Below are positions 1-13,334 of a stretch of 64,000 bases of DNA, piece by piece. The stretch is from Annona cherimola (taxonomy: Eukaryota > Streptophyta > Magnoliopsida > Magnoliales > Annonaceae). Within the stretch, counting starts at the first letter, position 1, and each line of letters begins with the position of its first letter. The translations under genes were made by a program, and so were the position numbers. The notes beneath the pieces were generated by a model that was not told the origin of the DNA, made no database searches, and saw only the letters and a list, made by a program, of their open reading frames with translations. Location: the NCBI GenBank assembly GCA_030490835.1, contig CM059971.1, positions 27,707,817 to 27,771,816 of the forward strand. Reading direction: 5' to 3'.

Positions 1-1139
1 TGACAGCATCTAACTTTTGACATTAATAAGTTAATCATAATTTAACACTTGTAATATAATCCTAAACCCCTTATAAGGTCATTTATACCTTAATTACATA
101 ATTTAAAACCCAGATAATAGGATTTAATAAAATTCACCTTAATCTAATAGCATCATACAATATCTAACTGTATCTAACAGCATTTAACGACATCTAACAG
201 CATCTAGCGACATCTAACAACATCTAACTGGATCTAACGACATCTAACAGCGTATAACTTTTAATATTAATAAATTAATCCTAATTTAACACCTGTAATA
301 TGATTCTAAGTCCCTTATAAGGTCATTAGTACCTTAATTATAAAATTTAAAACCCAGATAATAAGATTTAATGAAATCCACCTAAATCTAATAGCATCTA
401 ACAACATTTAACTGCATCTAATAGCATCTAACGACATCTAACGACATCTAACAGTATCTAACCAGATCTAACAACATCTAACAGCATATAACTTTTGATA
501 TTAATGAGTTAATCTTAATTTAACACCTGTAATATGATCATAAATCCCTTATAAGGTCATTTATACCTTAATTACATAATTTAAAACCCAGATAATAGGA
601 TTTAATAAAATTCATCTTAATCTAATGACATCTAACAATATCTAACTACATCTAACAGCATCTAACGACATCTAACAACATCTAACTCTTGATATTAATA
701 AGTTAATCCTAATTTAACACCTGTAATATGATCTTAAGCCCCTTATAAGGTCATTTATACCTTAATTATAAAATTTAAAACTCATATAATAGGATTTAAT
801 GAAATCCACCTTAATCTAATGGCATCTAAAAATATCTAATTGCATCTAATAGCATCTAACGACATTTACCAGCATTAAACCGGATCTAATGACATCTAAC
901 AACATCTAAATTTTGATATTAATAAGTTAATCATAATTTAACACCAGTAATATGATTCTAAATTCCTTATAAGGTCATTAATACCTTAATTACATAATTT
1001 AAAACCCAGATAATAGGATTTAATGAAATCCACCTAAATCTAACAGCATCCAACAACATTTAACCGTATCTAATAGCATCTAACGGCATCTAACAGCATC
1101 TAACGAGATATAACAACATCTAACAACATCTAATTTTAA
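1..1139. repeat. Tandem satellite, about five ~190-245 bp units
   Basis: A block beginning CTTTTGATATTAATAAGTTAA recurs at about 14, 258, 492, 685 and 909. Each unit has the same order: an AT-rich part (TTTAACACCTGTAATATGAT, CCTTATAAGGTCATT, AAAACCCAGATAATAGGAT) and then a run of short CATCTAACAG/CATCTAACGA repeats of about 10 bp whose copy number varies. The unit therefore has two levels: a stable half and an expandable decamer half. Spacings of roughly 244, 234, 193 and 224 bp reflect decamer gain and loss. The array starts before the window. No coding capacity is seen. Confidence 0.85.
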
Positions 1140-1979
1140 TATTTTACATAATTTATATATTTTGCAAAAGATATATACTTAATAATTCATTTGAGAACCA
1201 TGCAAACCTTTAAATAATTTTAAAACTAAATAAATATAAAAAGGTATAATTAAAAATAATAACTAATTTAAATTAAATGAAATAGAAATTTATGTAAATA
1301 TAGAAAACTGGAATAATTATTATATATATGACTTTTTAAAACTAAAATTGTAATAAATTATATTTATTTAAATTATATAGAACCGTAATTTAGATTTAAT
1401 ATATAAATATATGTTACTTTTTGGGATTATTTAAATAATCATTTTAGTAAATAACTATATTTAATAGAAATTTTATAATAAAATAAATTTAAAATAAAAA
1501 TAAAAATTTATTTACTTCAAGTGAATCAATGTAAAATTATCAATTTAATAAATATTTACATTGAATAAAAATTTATAAAAAATCTTCATGTTATAGAACA
1601 CCTCTAAATAAAGTACAATCAAATTTAAAGTCTAATGAAAAACTTTTGATATAAAACTATAATTTAGATTTAAATAAACTAAATATATATGATTTTGGAA
1701 CTGATTAATAATTAAGTATTTTTATATTAGTCAAAAAAATTTTAATGAATCCACCTAAATCTAACATCTACTTGTGAACTTTTATATGTATTTCTATTTT
1801 TTCACACAAAATTTATGAAAATTGTATTTAATAAAGAGCCTTTTGAGGATTTTTGTGAAAAATACAATTTTCTCATAAAAATTTTCATTAAATAATTTAG
1901 GGAGTGATTACTAGGTTGTTAAAATAATTGGGCAAGAATTGTAAAATTATTTGAATGGTTCATTTTGCAAAATGAGTTG
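1140..1979. other. AT-rich unannotated stretch
   Basis: This is very AT-rich sequence with short A and T runs after the satellite. I see no gene, RNA gene or element boundary in it. Confidence 0.5.
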
Positions 1980-2620
1980 CATGTGCACCAAAATACTGTG
2001 CATCGATGGAGTACTAAACGCCGGTGCTCCACCATCTTCCTCTTTTTGAAGCCATGTTCGAACAAACCCATCTTTTCCGATAAGCATTTTTTCTCTCCGA
2101 TGTTAACAAAGGTGGTGAATTTTGCCATTCTGTAGCCGGCCAAGAGAATTTCCAACCATCCCTGCTCAAATCTAACACCGACAGCAGTGTTTTATCTCCA
2201 AAATATGGTGGCTCCTTACCTTTAAGATCTCGCTCCGACAATCAGCAATCAGCATCCAGCAAATCAGAGCTGACCGATCGATTTCCGACAAAAACCGTTG
2301 TATATCGGCAGTAAATGTAGGCAACAACCAGGGCCGTTTTGCATCTCCTAATCAGATTGTCTTCTCCAAAGCTTCGCCCACCACTTGAAACAAACAAATC
2401 TAAGATCCGTTCGCCGACTATTAAATTCACAGCCATCAACAACAGATCTAAGGAAAAAATTCACAAAGAAAGAAAGGGCTAGAGGGGCGTCGACCTATGC
2501 AAGCTACTTATGGAGATTTGGGAAAGGAGAGGAGAGAGAGAAAGGGGCAGAGAGGAGCATGCCCAATCGACACCCTCGGTAGAGAATTTTGAGTTACCGA
2601 AACTACCCCTTTGAATCCAA
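1980..2620 (-). other. Unidentified GC-richer block, possibly an old 5' gene end
   Basis: This block is clearly richer in GC than its surroundings. On the minus strand it reads from a pyrimidine-rich leader (about 2560-2450) into an ATG at 2436 (MAVNLIVGERILD...) that is open to 2242. A good donor-like site (AAAG/GTAAGGAG) lies near 2221 and another open frame overlaps it. I do not recognise the peptide. It could be the first exon of a truncated host gene or a transposon leader. The short phrase GGTGCTCCACCATC near 2022 has a relative near 31962 (GTGCTCCACCATC), which favours a repeat. Confidence 0.2.
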
Positions 2621-3305
2621 ACCGTCGAATAGAAATCAAGGTGGATAGCTGGCTTCCTATGAGAGAATCGTAGGAAAAGCTTCCTATGGGTTGGTCCTCT
2701 TCTTTCAGATTCTTCAAAGGGATTCAAAGACAGCCTAAGATGAATGGGATGACTTCTATTCTCATAACTATAGGTGTCCATTTGATGCTAACATTTTTTA
2801 TTAGCTGAGTGTTGGTAACAATTTTTATTAATGTTCATTAATTATGAATGGCCTTTTTTTCCAGTGTTAAGGTCAAGGAGGGATCTTTTCATTGTACCTG
2901 TCTTAGAGGGTTTCATTTGCTAGAGAGGATCTATAGGCATTGACCATGCCCCTATCGAGGAGTGTCTATGTTGGTCTAATCAAATCAACCTTGCAAGCTT
3001 TTGTTGATTTTGTTAACACTTCCTTATTAAATCTTCAAATTGCACACTTGTTAAGTGGCTTGAGGTTGCCATTATTGTGGTTCCACCATCACCCTTGCTA
3101 ATAACTCATCTTAGCAAGGGATCATTTCAATAAATAAATTTCTTGACCATAAGGTCATTAGATCTAAAGGATTATTCCTCCTTACCAACAAGTCATTTAG
3201 ATCTAAAGGACCATCCAACTAAGGGTCTTTCATCCTTATTTGTCTTTCCAAAACACTTTAACCGAGCCTTATCAATAATCATTTTTATCATTTTAGTGGG
3301 ATTTT
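2621..3305. other. Unannotated spacer
   Basis: No convincing ORF or repeat boundary is visible. A short phrase around ATTTAGATCTAAAGGA occurs twice (near 3160 and 3190). Confidence 0.4.
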
Positions 3306-3310
3306 ACTTG

Positions 3311-4201
3311 TGATAAAGGTTTCAATTTGGTCCGAAGTTCGGCCAAACCAAATTCGAGTCCTAAATCATCTAAGAAGGTAAAATGAGAGAGACGCAGGTG
3401 TTACATGGAAAAGAGTGACTAGTGAACACTTAGGTCACCTAAACACCATGGGTTGATTCTAGCTAAACTTCCATTATTAGTTACATGAAGTGAGATACAA
3501 GATGGGATGGTTTTCTCTTCCTATTGTGGAACTTCCTGATTCACTCTTCTCTTGGGAGAGAAGAGTTAGGAGGTTTCTACCTTGCATCGCTGATGCATGG
3601 ATCCTCAAAGATAGTGTACTAGATTGAACCCAAACTACCCCAATGAGACTAACCAACTCTAAGCAACTGGATTTGAGGGATTCTGCCCACCCTAGGTATT
3701 TCATGGTGAAAGGCTCTCACATCTGAGGAGTTGAGGGCTAATTTTATATATGGTTCGGAAGATAATTTACACTAAGTGTTAAAGGGAGATTTGAAATCAT
3801 CTCATTATATTATTTTCTTTGTGAAGTGGTTGTCTCTGATAAGTTAAGTGCTGAACAAGGCTTACTATGTGCAACTTATGATGACTTAAGTCAATCTTGC
3901 CTCTTAGGCTACAAACTTATTATTAATGTTGGACGACGATGCCCTGCTCGAGGGTTACGTCATTAATATGCTTCCTTAATTAAAAAGTAAGTTTTTGTTA
4001 TGGTGAAATTGTTGTATTTATCCAATCCTACTCTTCTCGAGTGGGGCCCAACTCTTGTGCTTCGAAGGCTTAAGCCTCAAGAGCGGCCAATCATGTGAGT
4101 TTTGCTATTCTAGAGATCGCCATTTTCTTTAATGTTGTCCAGGTGTCAATGGCTATTTAGACTGAGGAATTGGCTGTTTGCTCAACCTTTAACATTTATC
4201 C
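3311..4201. repeat. Left LTR of the pol-less element
   Basis: It begins TGATAAAGG. It ends near 4201 in a TTTATCC that corresponds to TTTATCA in the other copy, so the terminal A appears mutated. It aligns over its whole length with 6536-7350 plus 13335-13458. Confidence 0.75.
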
Positions 4202-6535
4202 CCTATAAAGTTGTGATTGTTATTCGAGATGATGATCTTCGCATATTTTTGCCCAAAGAATTGCTTAATAGGGAACATGGTCTGATGGCTCCATTATCGT
4301 CATTAGGTCATTCTCTACCTATCTCTTTTAGGTGCTCCAAGGACTAGCCATTGATCCTTTCTATGATGCAGTCAATTAATGTAGCGAGCCAAAATTGCTA
4401 CTTCTCCTATTTGACAGTACGTCGATGTCCATTTGGTGTTAATCTCTTCTAGGTGCTCCAAGGACTGGCTGTTGATTTCAAGCATGAATCAACTTCATGA
4501 TCTTTTTAAGCTCCTCCTCATGTTTTCAAAAAACACTTTGTATTTTATAAAAGGGCAGAGGTTCGTGCATTAAGAAAATATTTTCATCCGAATGTTCCTG
4601 CTTTTTTGATACTTTGGCTATACATGGCTTTATCAAGTTAGTCCTAGATGATAAAGTGTTCCTTGTAATCATGGTTATGAGGAGACACAGTATTTATTAA
4701 AAGCCTTTTTTGGATAAGCTTTCTATTGATGTGTGCCACTACTTTATTTGCTATACCATCAATTATGGAATGGCCTAGTGAGAGTCTTCATCACCACACC
4801 TCTTATTTTAGGATGCAATGGCATTCTTCTTGATATGGTGATATAACTTCTAAGTGGTCATTAGAGAAAAGAACAATTGTTCCTTTGAAGAAAAGAATGA
4901 TTAGCTTTTATTGACTAATCATTTTTGGGTAACGACACTAGCTTGCTTTAGAAATAGGTTCAAGTAGCAATTATTCCTCCAAACTTGTAATTAGAGCATG
5001 ATTCTGTCAAGCTCGAGATGGAGCGTGGGTTTATTGTGGAAGACAATTATGGGTGACAAATGTTTTTTAGGAATTTTTTATCCATGAAGAAGCTCACTAA
5101 TTTGTTGAGCCAATCTAAGTTCTTGTCTCACATGACAGCTTATGCACTTAGGTGCTTAGTGCTACTATTATTTGTCGATTTCTTGGGTTTCCATCTTAGG
5201 AGGTATCATTGCTTTGGAGGAAACTCATCTCCTCAACATTTTTTCTTAGGGTAATTAGCCTTCTTCTCTTCAAAATTTCCAATTTTGATTAGATCTTTCT
5301 ACTAAGGTATACTTTTTTCTTTTTCTTTTAACCACTTGTAATATAAGAGGAGTCAGCTATCATTTACATCTGAGTGATTGTATCCAACTCTTTCAGAATT
5401 AAATTGATGGCTTTTTCCTCACCTTTCTTGTTATTATTTAGTGACTTTGCATATTGACCTTTCTACAATCTTTAAGCAATTGAAAATGCTTTCTCGATAT
5501 CAAAATATTTGCATATCTTGAGAGAGAGGATAATTAAACTTTTTCTAGCCTCAAATGAGGAGTAGAAATGTTCAAGAGTACATACATTTTTTGGTTAGGG
5601 CAATTTTTGCCTTTTCAAAGCTATTAGGAGCGGTACATAGTTTACTCAATTTTATGACTCTTGTGAGGGAGATGAGAGGTTTGCTTAGGCATTACCCCTG
5701 TATGTTGTTTTACTTCCTCTATTATGGGATCCATTTATGGTTTTTTTAGATTTTGTATGATATGTTATGTTAGGTTGTATGTTTTTTGCCTAAGATTTAT
5801 CTCGAATTTCATTTAGCTTGACCAAAATTGTCATTGATTTGACAGGTAGCTAGGTTCATCGACCTCTAGTTGACTCCATTCACCATTTAAGCTCTTATAA
5901 GCTAGCAGTCTTTGGTCACTTTATCAAATGCAATTATCTAACCCGAAGCCTCAGCTGGATGGTTAGGATTCGTTGGTCGAGCTCTTTGTTTAGTGGCTTT
6001 AGTACCTAGAGTTTGGCTGAGCCTATAGATTTGCTTTTTTCCTTTCCTCAATCATGAAAGAAGAGCATGATAGGATTGGTCTTAATGATAGGTCTAGAAC
6101 TTGGTGGCATGTTGCCATTTTTCTTTTTTCTTAAAGTATTTGCACACTGTACACATGAGCTTTTTATAAGGTTAAGGAATACCATTTTTTTGAGCAACTT
6201 GCTCAGATTTCATACCTTCCATTTAGCCCATTTGGCATGTTTGCATGTGGTGGATGGTGGCTTCCTCCTAAAAGCATACATGAAGGCACTTTGGCATTCT
6301 ATGTCCAACACATGGCTCATTTTAGAGTCGAATTGGGGCTATTCATGTCTTGATGACTTCAAATGAGTTACACCCATGTAGTTCATCGAAGTGGTTCTAG
6401 CTTTTTTACCCTTTGGATTATCAAGTCCCAATCTTGATAGCTAAACAAATTGTAGGGCGGAGTTGATGAGAGCCTTCATGGATAATAAAATATAAGAAAG
6501 ATCATAAGAAATTATTTCCCACAGATTGCGTCAAA
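4202..6535. mobile_element. Internal region of the pol-less LTR element
   Basis: About 2.3 kb lies between the two LTRs. The longest open frames (for example 5060-5254 and 6067-6366 on plus) are short and hydrophobic. None carries a zinc knuckle, protease, RT, RNase H or integrase motif. Either pol was lost by deletion or this is a non-autonomous derivative. The length is below that of typical LARDs and above that of TRIMs. Confidence 0.5.
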
Positions 6536-7350
6536 TGATAGAAGTCCAAATTTATTCTATGATTCAGCCAAACCAAACTCAGATCTTAAATCATCAAGAA
6601 GGATAAAATGAGATAAATTCAGGTTTTACATAGAAAAGAATGACATATGAATATGGGATCACCAAAAAATCACAAGGCTAATTTTAGCTAAAGTTTTACT
6701 ATCAGCATTTTAGTTACGCAAAGTGAGATACAAGGTTAAATAGTTTTCCCTCCTCTGATGAACCCCCCCCCCCCCCCACCTTTAAGAGAGAAGAGCTAAG
6801 TGGTTCATCCCTTTTATCCTCAAGGATAAATCCTCAAAGAAAGCTTACTAGATCAAACCCTCAACTACCCTAAGGAGACTAACTCACTCAAGGGAACTAG
6901 ACCTAAGGAGTTCTTCTTGGCTAGAACTCCTTGCCCTAGCCAATTCATGATGAAGGGGTCCAAACCTCCCATGGGTTCCTTTCACAATTTAGGGTTTGAA
7001 GGCCAGTTTTCTACATGTTTCATCCAGAAATAATTCACACTTAGTGTCAGAGGGAGATTTATAATCATTTCATCAAATCTTTTTCTTGGTTACATGGCCG
7101 CCTTTGATAAGCTAAGCACCAAATGAGGACTACTACAAGCAGTTGATGATGCCTTAAGCCAACTTCACCTCCTAAGGATGCTAGACTTATTATTAATTTC
7201 ATGTTGTGTTGCCCCACCCAAGGCCTATAGAACTAATGGGCTTTTTGGGTCAAGAAGTAAGTTGATGGAGCGTGATTTTTGTGTCTATTCTATTCAATCC
7301 TTCTCTTTTCAAGTAAGGCTTGGCTCTTGCACTCCAAAGGCTTAGACCTC
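6536..7350. repeat. Right LTR, first part
   Basis: It begins TGATAGAAG and runs to CTTAGACCTC, where the LINE poly-T starts. It contains an uninterrupted run of 15 C (6763-6777) that the left LTR lacks. The remainder of the LTR resumes after the LINE at about 13335. Confidence 0.75.
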
Positions 7351-7378
7351 TTTTTTTTTTTGATAAAAAGATTATCTC

Positions 7379-10300
7379 CTATCCCGTCCACCTCTGATAG
7401 AAAGAAGGATCAGAGGTGGAAGGGGAAGGATAATCAACGCTTAACATAGCCAAAAAATTGTCTATACAGAGTTTTTCCTGAAGAAAAAAAGGTGGATTGT
7501 CCCACCATTCTTGTTCAGGCAAAAAATTAGAAGAAACAAAATCAGCAAGAAGATGGGCCACATAGTTCCCCTGCCTAAGCACATGGTGATATGACAAGGA
7601 ATGAGCCGATTGAGCGACATGACGTATTCTTGAAATAAAGGTGCCCACCGGAGCCCTAATAGTGCGCTCAGCAGTCAACAAATCAATAAGGATGAGGGAG
7701 TCAGATTCCACCTGCAGATTGACAAAATGTGCCTCCAAGGCCCATTTTAACCCAAGCCATAAAGCGGTAGCTTCCATAATCAGCGGTTCCAGAAGTTCGC
7801 TTCGATACCATCCCTTGGCCGCTACAAAGGAACCACAGGAGTCCCTAATAACTGCCGCAAAACCCGTCCCATTGGTCAGACTATTCCGTCGCCCATCAAT
7901 ATTTACTTTGAATTTGCCATTACAAGGTTTAATCCATCGGGCAACCACAGGTTTCTCAAAAAAAGTGGTCCTCCTATATGCCATTGCCGCCCGGAACTGG
8001 TCTCTAAAATTTAGACACCAATCCATAACCGTGGAGAACACTGGTGTTATACCCTCTGCCCGGAGTTTGTTCCGGAGATACCAAATGCGCCAGCAATAAA
8101 GGAGGAAAAGGGTAAAAGAATCCATGTGATTGGCATTGGTAAAGGCCCGAAAGATATGCCGCATGGATAAACCCTGAATCAGAGAAATAAGATCACCCAT
8201 GACCGTAAGATAAATCGGCTGCGTGGTAGAACAGTTGGTGAAGAGATGAGAAGAGTCTTCCTCACGCTGCTTACAAAAGAGACATGTAGTGTCGACATTG
8301 ATCCATCGGCGCTGCAGATTTAGAAGGGTGGGGAGAGCATCGAGAAACAACCTCCAACAGAAGATAAGTATCTTGCTTGGGAGTTTAACGCGCCATATAA
8401 ATTTGAAGATCCCCCGAACATGATCGCCATCTGCAATACCATCCCCCTCATGTGTGAGAAGCCTATATGCAGACTTAACTGAGAAGTGTCCATCGGGTTC
8501 GGGATCCCAATAGCAAAGGTCCTCCTCTCCCCCAGATAGAGTAGAGGATGAAAAAATGATGTCACGCCCCACCTCCCCAACCGCTTGCAATACAAGTGTT
8601 TCCTTCCAGAGACCGTCTTGTTCATTTCGGAAAAAACTGACCTTCGTGTCGTCGAGAATGTGTTCCGGTAAAGGCCCTGCCTTAGAGAGCGGAGTCGAAA
8701 GCCACCTATCATTGAAAAAATTCACCCGATCCCCAGATCCAAGCCTCCACCGACACCCACCAAGGATTGCGTCTCTAGCGTTCAGAATGCTCCTCCAAGT
8801 GAATGAATCTGATGGCCTCGGCTTTGAAGCCCATATGTTTCCATGACAAAAATATTTAGCCCGAAGAGCAGAGGAGCATAGAGAGTCAGTGTTGGATATC
8901 AACTGTCATACCTGTTTTGCGAGAAGCGCTTTGTTGAAGGAGAAAAGATCACGAAATCCCAAACCCCCAGCCGCCTTAGTCTTGCATATATCCTTCCACG
9001 CGACCCAGCTCATTTTACGTTTCCCCTCATTTTCACTCCACCAAAATTTGCTCAGCATGCTCGCAATCTCGTTACAAAAACTTTTGGGGAGGAGAAAAAT
9101 ACTCATGGAATAAATAGGAATGGCCTGAGCAACCGCTTTTATAAGAATTTCCTTACCACCCCATGACAAAAGACGTTCCTTCCATCCCTGGATTTTCTGC
9201 CATACACGGTCCTTCAGCTCTCTGAACAAAGCTTTCTTTGATCGTCCTAACCAAACTGGCAATCCCAGATAAGATTTGAAGTCTGAAGTACACGATCCAA
9301 ACACCTCAATAATAGAGCTTCTCACATCCTGGTTAGTGTTGGAACTGAAAAAGAGTGCAGTCTTATTGATGTTTATGACTTGTCCCGAGCATTCACCATA
9401 TAATCGGAGAATGGAAAGGAGTAGCCTTGCTTGGACAACAGTCGCCTTTATGAAGATTAGGGCATCATCTGCAAAGAAAAGATGAGATAACATGGGTCCC
9501 CGTGGACATAGCTTGATGCCATGGATCGACTGTTGTAGCAGAGCCTGACCGAGGAGAATGGATAGTCCCTCTGCACATATCAGGAAAAGGTAGGGAGAAA
9601 GTGGATCACCCTGGCGCAGCCCCCGCCGAGGAGTGAGGAGGGGGGTTTTGTGTCCATTCACTAATATTCGGTAGCGAACAGACTGAACACATCTTCGAAT
9701 CCATGTGATCCACACGGGACCAAAGTCCATAGCTTCCATCATATGACTCAGAAAGTCCCATTCGACCCGATCATAAGCTTTTGACATGTCCAGCTTAACG
9801 GCCAAATCATGCTTCCGTCCCGTCTTTCTCCGACGGAGTGAGTGAATAACTTCATACGCAACTAGCATGTTATCAGTGATGAGGTGTCCCGGGACAAACG
9901 CGCTCTGCTGAAGAGAAATAACTTCATTAAGACAGCATTTGAGACGATTAGCCAAGACCTTGGCGAGAATTTTGTAGGCGACATTGCATAGGCTAATTGA
10001 ACGAAAATCCCCAAGTTTCTCCGCCCCTGGTTTCTTTGGGATTAGGATAATGTTGGTGTGGTTGAGATCCTGGAGAAAACGATTGTGATTCTGCCCTGAT
10101 CGGTCATCCATAAAAGCTTTACACATAGCAAAGACGTCGCGTCCGACAATATTCCAATGTGTTTGGAAAAAGCCGGCAGAGAGACCGTCAGGCCCCGGAG
10201 ATTTTGATGGGTTCATAGATGTGAGGGCTTTTAGCACTTCCATTGGTGATATTGGCATGATAAGGTTTTCACGGGAGACAGTTGATACCTTCCTTGTGAC

Positions 10301-11541
10301 TAGATCCGTGATTCTGTGGAGGTTAGAAGGATCCGAAGTAAAGAACACTCCCTGAAAGTATGATAGGGTAAGATCAAGCAACCCTCGAGGGTCGGAGATC
10401 CTAGCTCCCCCTTCATCCACAAGGGTTTCAATAAAATTGCGTCTTCTGCGATTTGATGCGGCACGGTAGAAGAAGGAGGTGTTGCTGTCACCATGTTGAA
10501 GCCAATGCACTTTGGCTCTCTGTTTCCATAAAAGCTCCTCATCTTCCAAAAGGAAGTGGATTTGTTGTTGGACACGTTGGATCTCCATATCTCTGCAGTT
10601 AGAAGGTGTTTGGGCGTTCAGAGAATGTAATTCCTCCTGCTTTTGATGAATTTGCTTATGAAGGCTTCCCCTTTTGTTCTTGTTCCATAAAGATAGGGCC
10701 GAGCGGCACCTCTGGATTTTTCTTAAAAGATTTTCACAAGGGTAGATAACAGTTGGGTAGGTTGTTGTCCAATTGTGTTTGATAATGTCATGTGTGTCTT
10801 TATCTCTGCCCCAGAACAGCTCATACTTAAAATCCCGTTTGGATTTCCTCATAGAATGTTGAGAGTTGAGAAGGAGGATAATAGGGTGGTGATCAGACGA
10901 TGCCGACGATAAGTGGTGGAGATTTGCAAACGGGAAAATCGCTAACCACTGTGGTGATGCCAATCCCCGATCCAGTCGCGCCTCAACCCTCTGATTTCCC
11001 CGTCTGTTGTTCCGCCAAGTCATGGGGGGGCAACGAATCCCAAATCAATCAAATTACAAGAATCCATAACATGCCTAAAAGAATCCATTTGACTTTCCGG
11101 TCTGTATCTGCAGCTTCTGTATTCGGAGGGGCTGACCACCTCATTAAAATCTCCCATGAGAAGCCATGGTGTTTGGGATTGAGCATGGAGAGAAGAAAGA
11201 ATGTTCCAACTTTCCATCCTCCGCCGAACCTTCGGGTGGTCATAAAAGCCCGTGAATCTCCATCCCCGGACCTCCGCATCAATGTGGTGTTTCGAGAAGC
11301 TCCTGATAGTAACTCCGTAGTCTGTATTCCACAGAAGGCACAGTCCCCCCCTGTTATCTGAGTCAACCGAAAAACAGCATTCGAACTGCATTTTTCTTCG
11401 AACATAGTCCATTTCTCTACTTGAACGCTTGGTCTCGCAAAGGAAAACCAATTTGGGAACTTCCCGCTTAACAATGTCAAGCAGACACCGAATTGTCCGT
11501 GGGTTCCCAAGCCCACGGCAATTCCAAGCTAGGATAGCCAT
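7379..11541 (-). pseudogene. LINE ORF2: endonuclease, RT, zf-RVT, RNase H, two lesions
   Basis: The minus-strand start at 11541 (MAILAWNCRGLGN) opens an apurinic-type endonuclease domain with CETK and MGDFNEV motifs. At about 11022-11029 a run of seven C causes a one-base shift relative to the other LINE copy at 62.3 kb. The reading resumes at 11023 (MTWRNNRRG). The reverse transcriptase follows with the FADD catalytic box at 9475-9464. A TGA at 8908-8906 replaces what is probably a Trp codon. The same frame then continues to 7379 with zf-RVT (CLFCKQREEDSSHLFTNC) and an RNase H domain carrying the VNIDG, ESDS and AHLLADF segments. Its start codon overlaps the stop of the ORF1 frame (TAATG). 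Only two changes separate it from an open frame. Confidence 0.88.
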
Positions 11542-11825
11542 TACTGAGGGTGGGGCCGAGGGATATCCTCAGCCTCCACCAATTCCATTTGATTTAGCCT
11601 GCCTTTCTTGTTGACCCCTTGCTCATTGCTTTCGCACTCCCCCAAATCCATGCTATGCGATCTTTTTGTAAGTTTGGGTTTGCATTGATTCACATAACCT
11701 GTTTCCCCATCACCCGGGAACCACTGCCGAGCCCTTCGTTTCCAATGACACTTTGGTCCTTTCACCCGTGCAATAGGTTGAAGAGATTCCAGCATATCGG
11801 ACTCCCCCTCAGATTTTGACCCCAC

Positions 11826-13177
11826 CCTCGGTTGGTTCTGCTCATCTTCAATCTAGCTATGGATCATGATAGCACTGGTAGATCGTATGGGATGTCCATT
11901 TGTGACAGTCCGTTCAGGAGGACTGATTGCATCATTATGAGAATTCCGCCCGTCCAAACTGGTTGCTGCAACGTGAGGATTCTGCTCATCTTCCTTAGTT
12001 GCTGCATAATGAGGGTTCAGTCCAACGAACGTGGGTTCAGCAATAGGGAGATTCCTCCCATCCAACTTGGTTACAGCATAATGAGAGCTCTGTCCATCGA
12101 ACCTAGGAATGGGGAAGGAATCCATTCCTTGCGAGGCAGCCGTTTGAGCATTATAAGGACTCTGCCCATCGAACCTAGCCATTGGAGACGAGATAGGGGG
12201 CTGTCAAATGCCAGGGAAGTCGAGATAGGGGGGCATTCAACTCGCTGGGAAGCTTCAGTAGGTGGTAGGCAATGGCTTGGACTGTATGTGGAGAGTTGCG
12301 CCGTGGGAGACTGGTGGCATGATAGAGAGGTATTTGGCTTGGGTAACTGACTCGATGTATCTGGCTTGGGTAGCAGGTTCTGCTTTGGCCAATCTGACTT
12401 GCTTGATGCGGCCCCTTGATCTCCATATAGTCTTGGTGATCGATTCTTCATAGTAGTCGTGCCTGCTATCATAGGCAGATTATGGAATCCCACCCGCATA
12501 TGGTTGCCATATGGGAGGTCCTCCTCCTTAATGGTAGCTTGAATGTTGGGGCAATGTCGGCAATCCTTAAAGGCATGTCCAATTCGACCACAAGCATAAC
12601 AAAAAGTAGGTAGCTTTTCATATTGGAAAGGAAGCCAATGTTTGTCCATATTATCCACTTGGATGAAAATTCCTCGTCGGAGGGGCTGTGAAAGATCAAC
12701 CATCACATACAAACGGATGAGACTGTCCTTCAACTCCACCTGCAAGCATTGGTCAAAGGATGACCCTACTACGTGTCCAAGCGACATTTTGTCGAGCAGG
12801 TAAGGTGCATTCCTTATCTGAAGCCAAAGAGGCGAACTCGCCATCGACACTGCCCCCAACGAGGTGGCCTGAAGCAGCTCCTGGACGACCACGAGCTGCC
12901 TATCGAAGATCCAAGGTCGACCCTTTAAAACAGTGGTGCGGTCCTCCACCGAATCAAAATGCAAAAGAAAGAGGTTGTCCTCCACCTGGGTAATCGTTAC
13001 CCTTCCTGCTGTCTGCCATACTTTGTGCATTGTTGATTTGAAGGCCTCCCGGTTGTAGAGCTTTGTCGTCCAGAGAGAGCAGAGGGCTGCTGGTTTATCA
13101 CCGGGCTCAATTTTCCGGCAATTTATGTTGCTGTCCAGTTGCAGCGTTTGAAGTTCCTCCCCAAGAAGATCGGCCAT
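11826..13177 (-). pseudogene. LINE ORF1 (DUF4283 plus zinc knuckle), frameshifted
   Basis: ORF1 is the RNA-binding protein of the LINE. I take the start at 13177 (MADLLGEELQTLQL) rather than the upstream in-frame start, because a related LINE in this window begins the same way at 37318 (MANKDLDLLAEELLTL). The first third is a DUF4283-type domain with conserved GRPWIFDRQLVVVQE and an NAPYLLDK stretch. A CCHC knuckle (CYACGRIGHAFKDC, about 12600-12555) follows. After about 12180 the reading shifts frame into a repetitive tail with recurring FDGQSxHxA-like units down to 11853. A last segment in another frame reaches 11541. Frameshifts make it a pseudogene. Family roles (RNP formation) are known; activity here is not expected. 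Confidence 0.8.
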
Positions 13178-13334
13178 AGGACAGCTCACAGCTAAGACAC
13201 CCCGCCCTTCTCCCCTCCGCTCGAGGTTCCTCCTCAGCTTCCCCAGTCGATTCCGTGGGTAAATCACCCACCCAGATCACGAGCAAGAGAGAGCAGCTAT
13301 GGAGGTCGCCAGTCGCCAGACAGAGGTTCGGTTA

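Larger units (their letters stand above)
7351..13334 (-). mobile_element. Near-full-length LINE (RNase H-bearing L1 type), minus strand
   Basis: Read on the minus strand it has a short 5' leader, ORF1, ORF2 and a short A tail (T run at 7351-7361). It interrupts the right LTR of the host element. The target around the junctions reads CCTC before the tail and CCTCT after the 5' end, so any target duplication is at most about 5 bp. The total is about 6 kb, with endonuclease, reverse transcriptase, zf-RVT and RNase H all present. This is the complete domain set of plant L1-type LINEs. Damage is light: one frameshift and one nonsense codon in ORF2, and more in the ORF1 tail. Confidence 0.9.
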
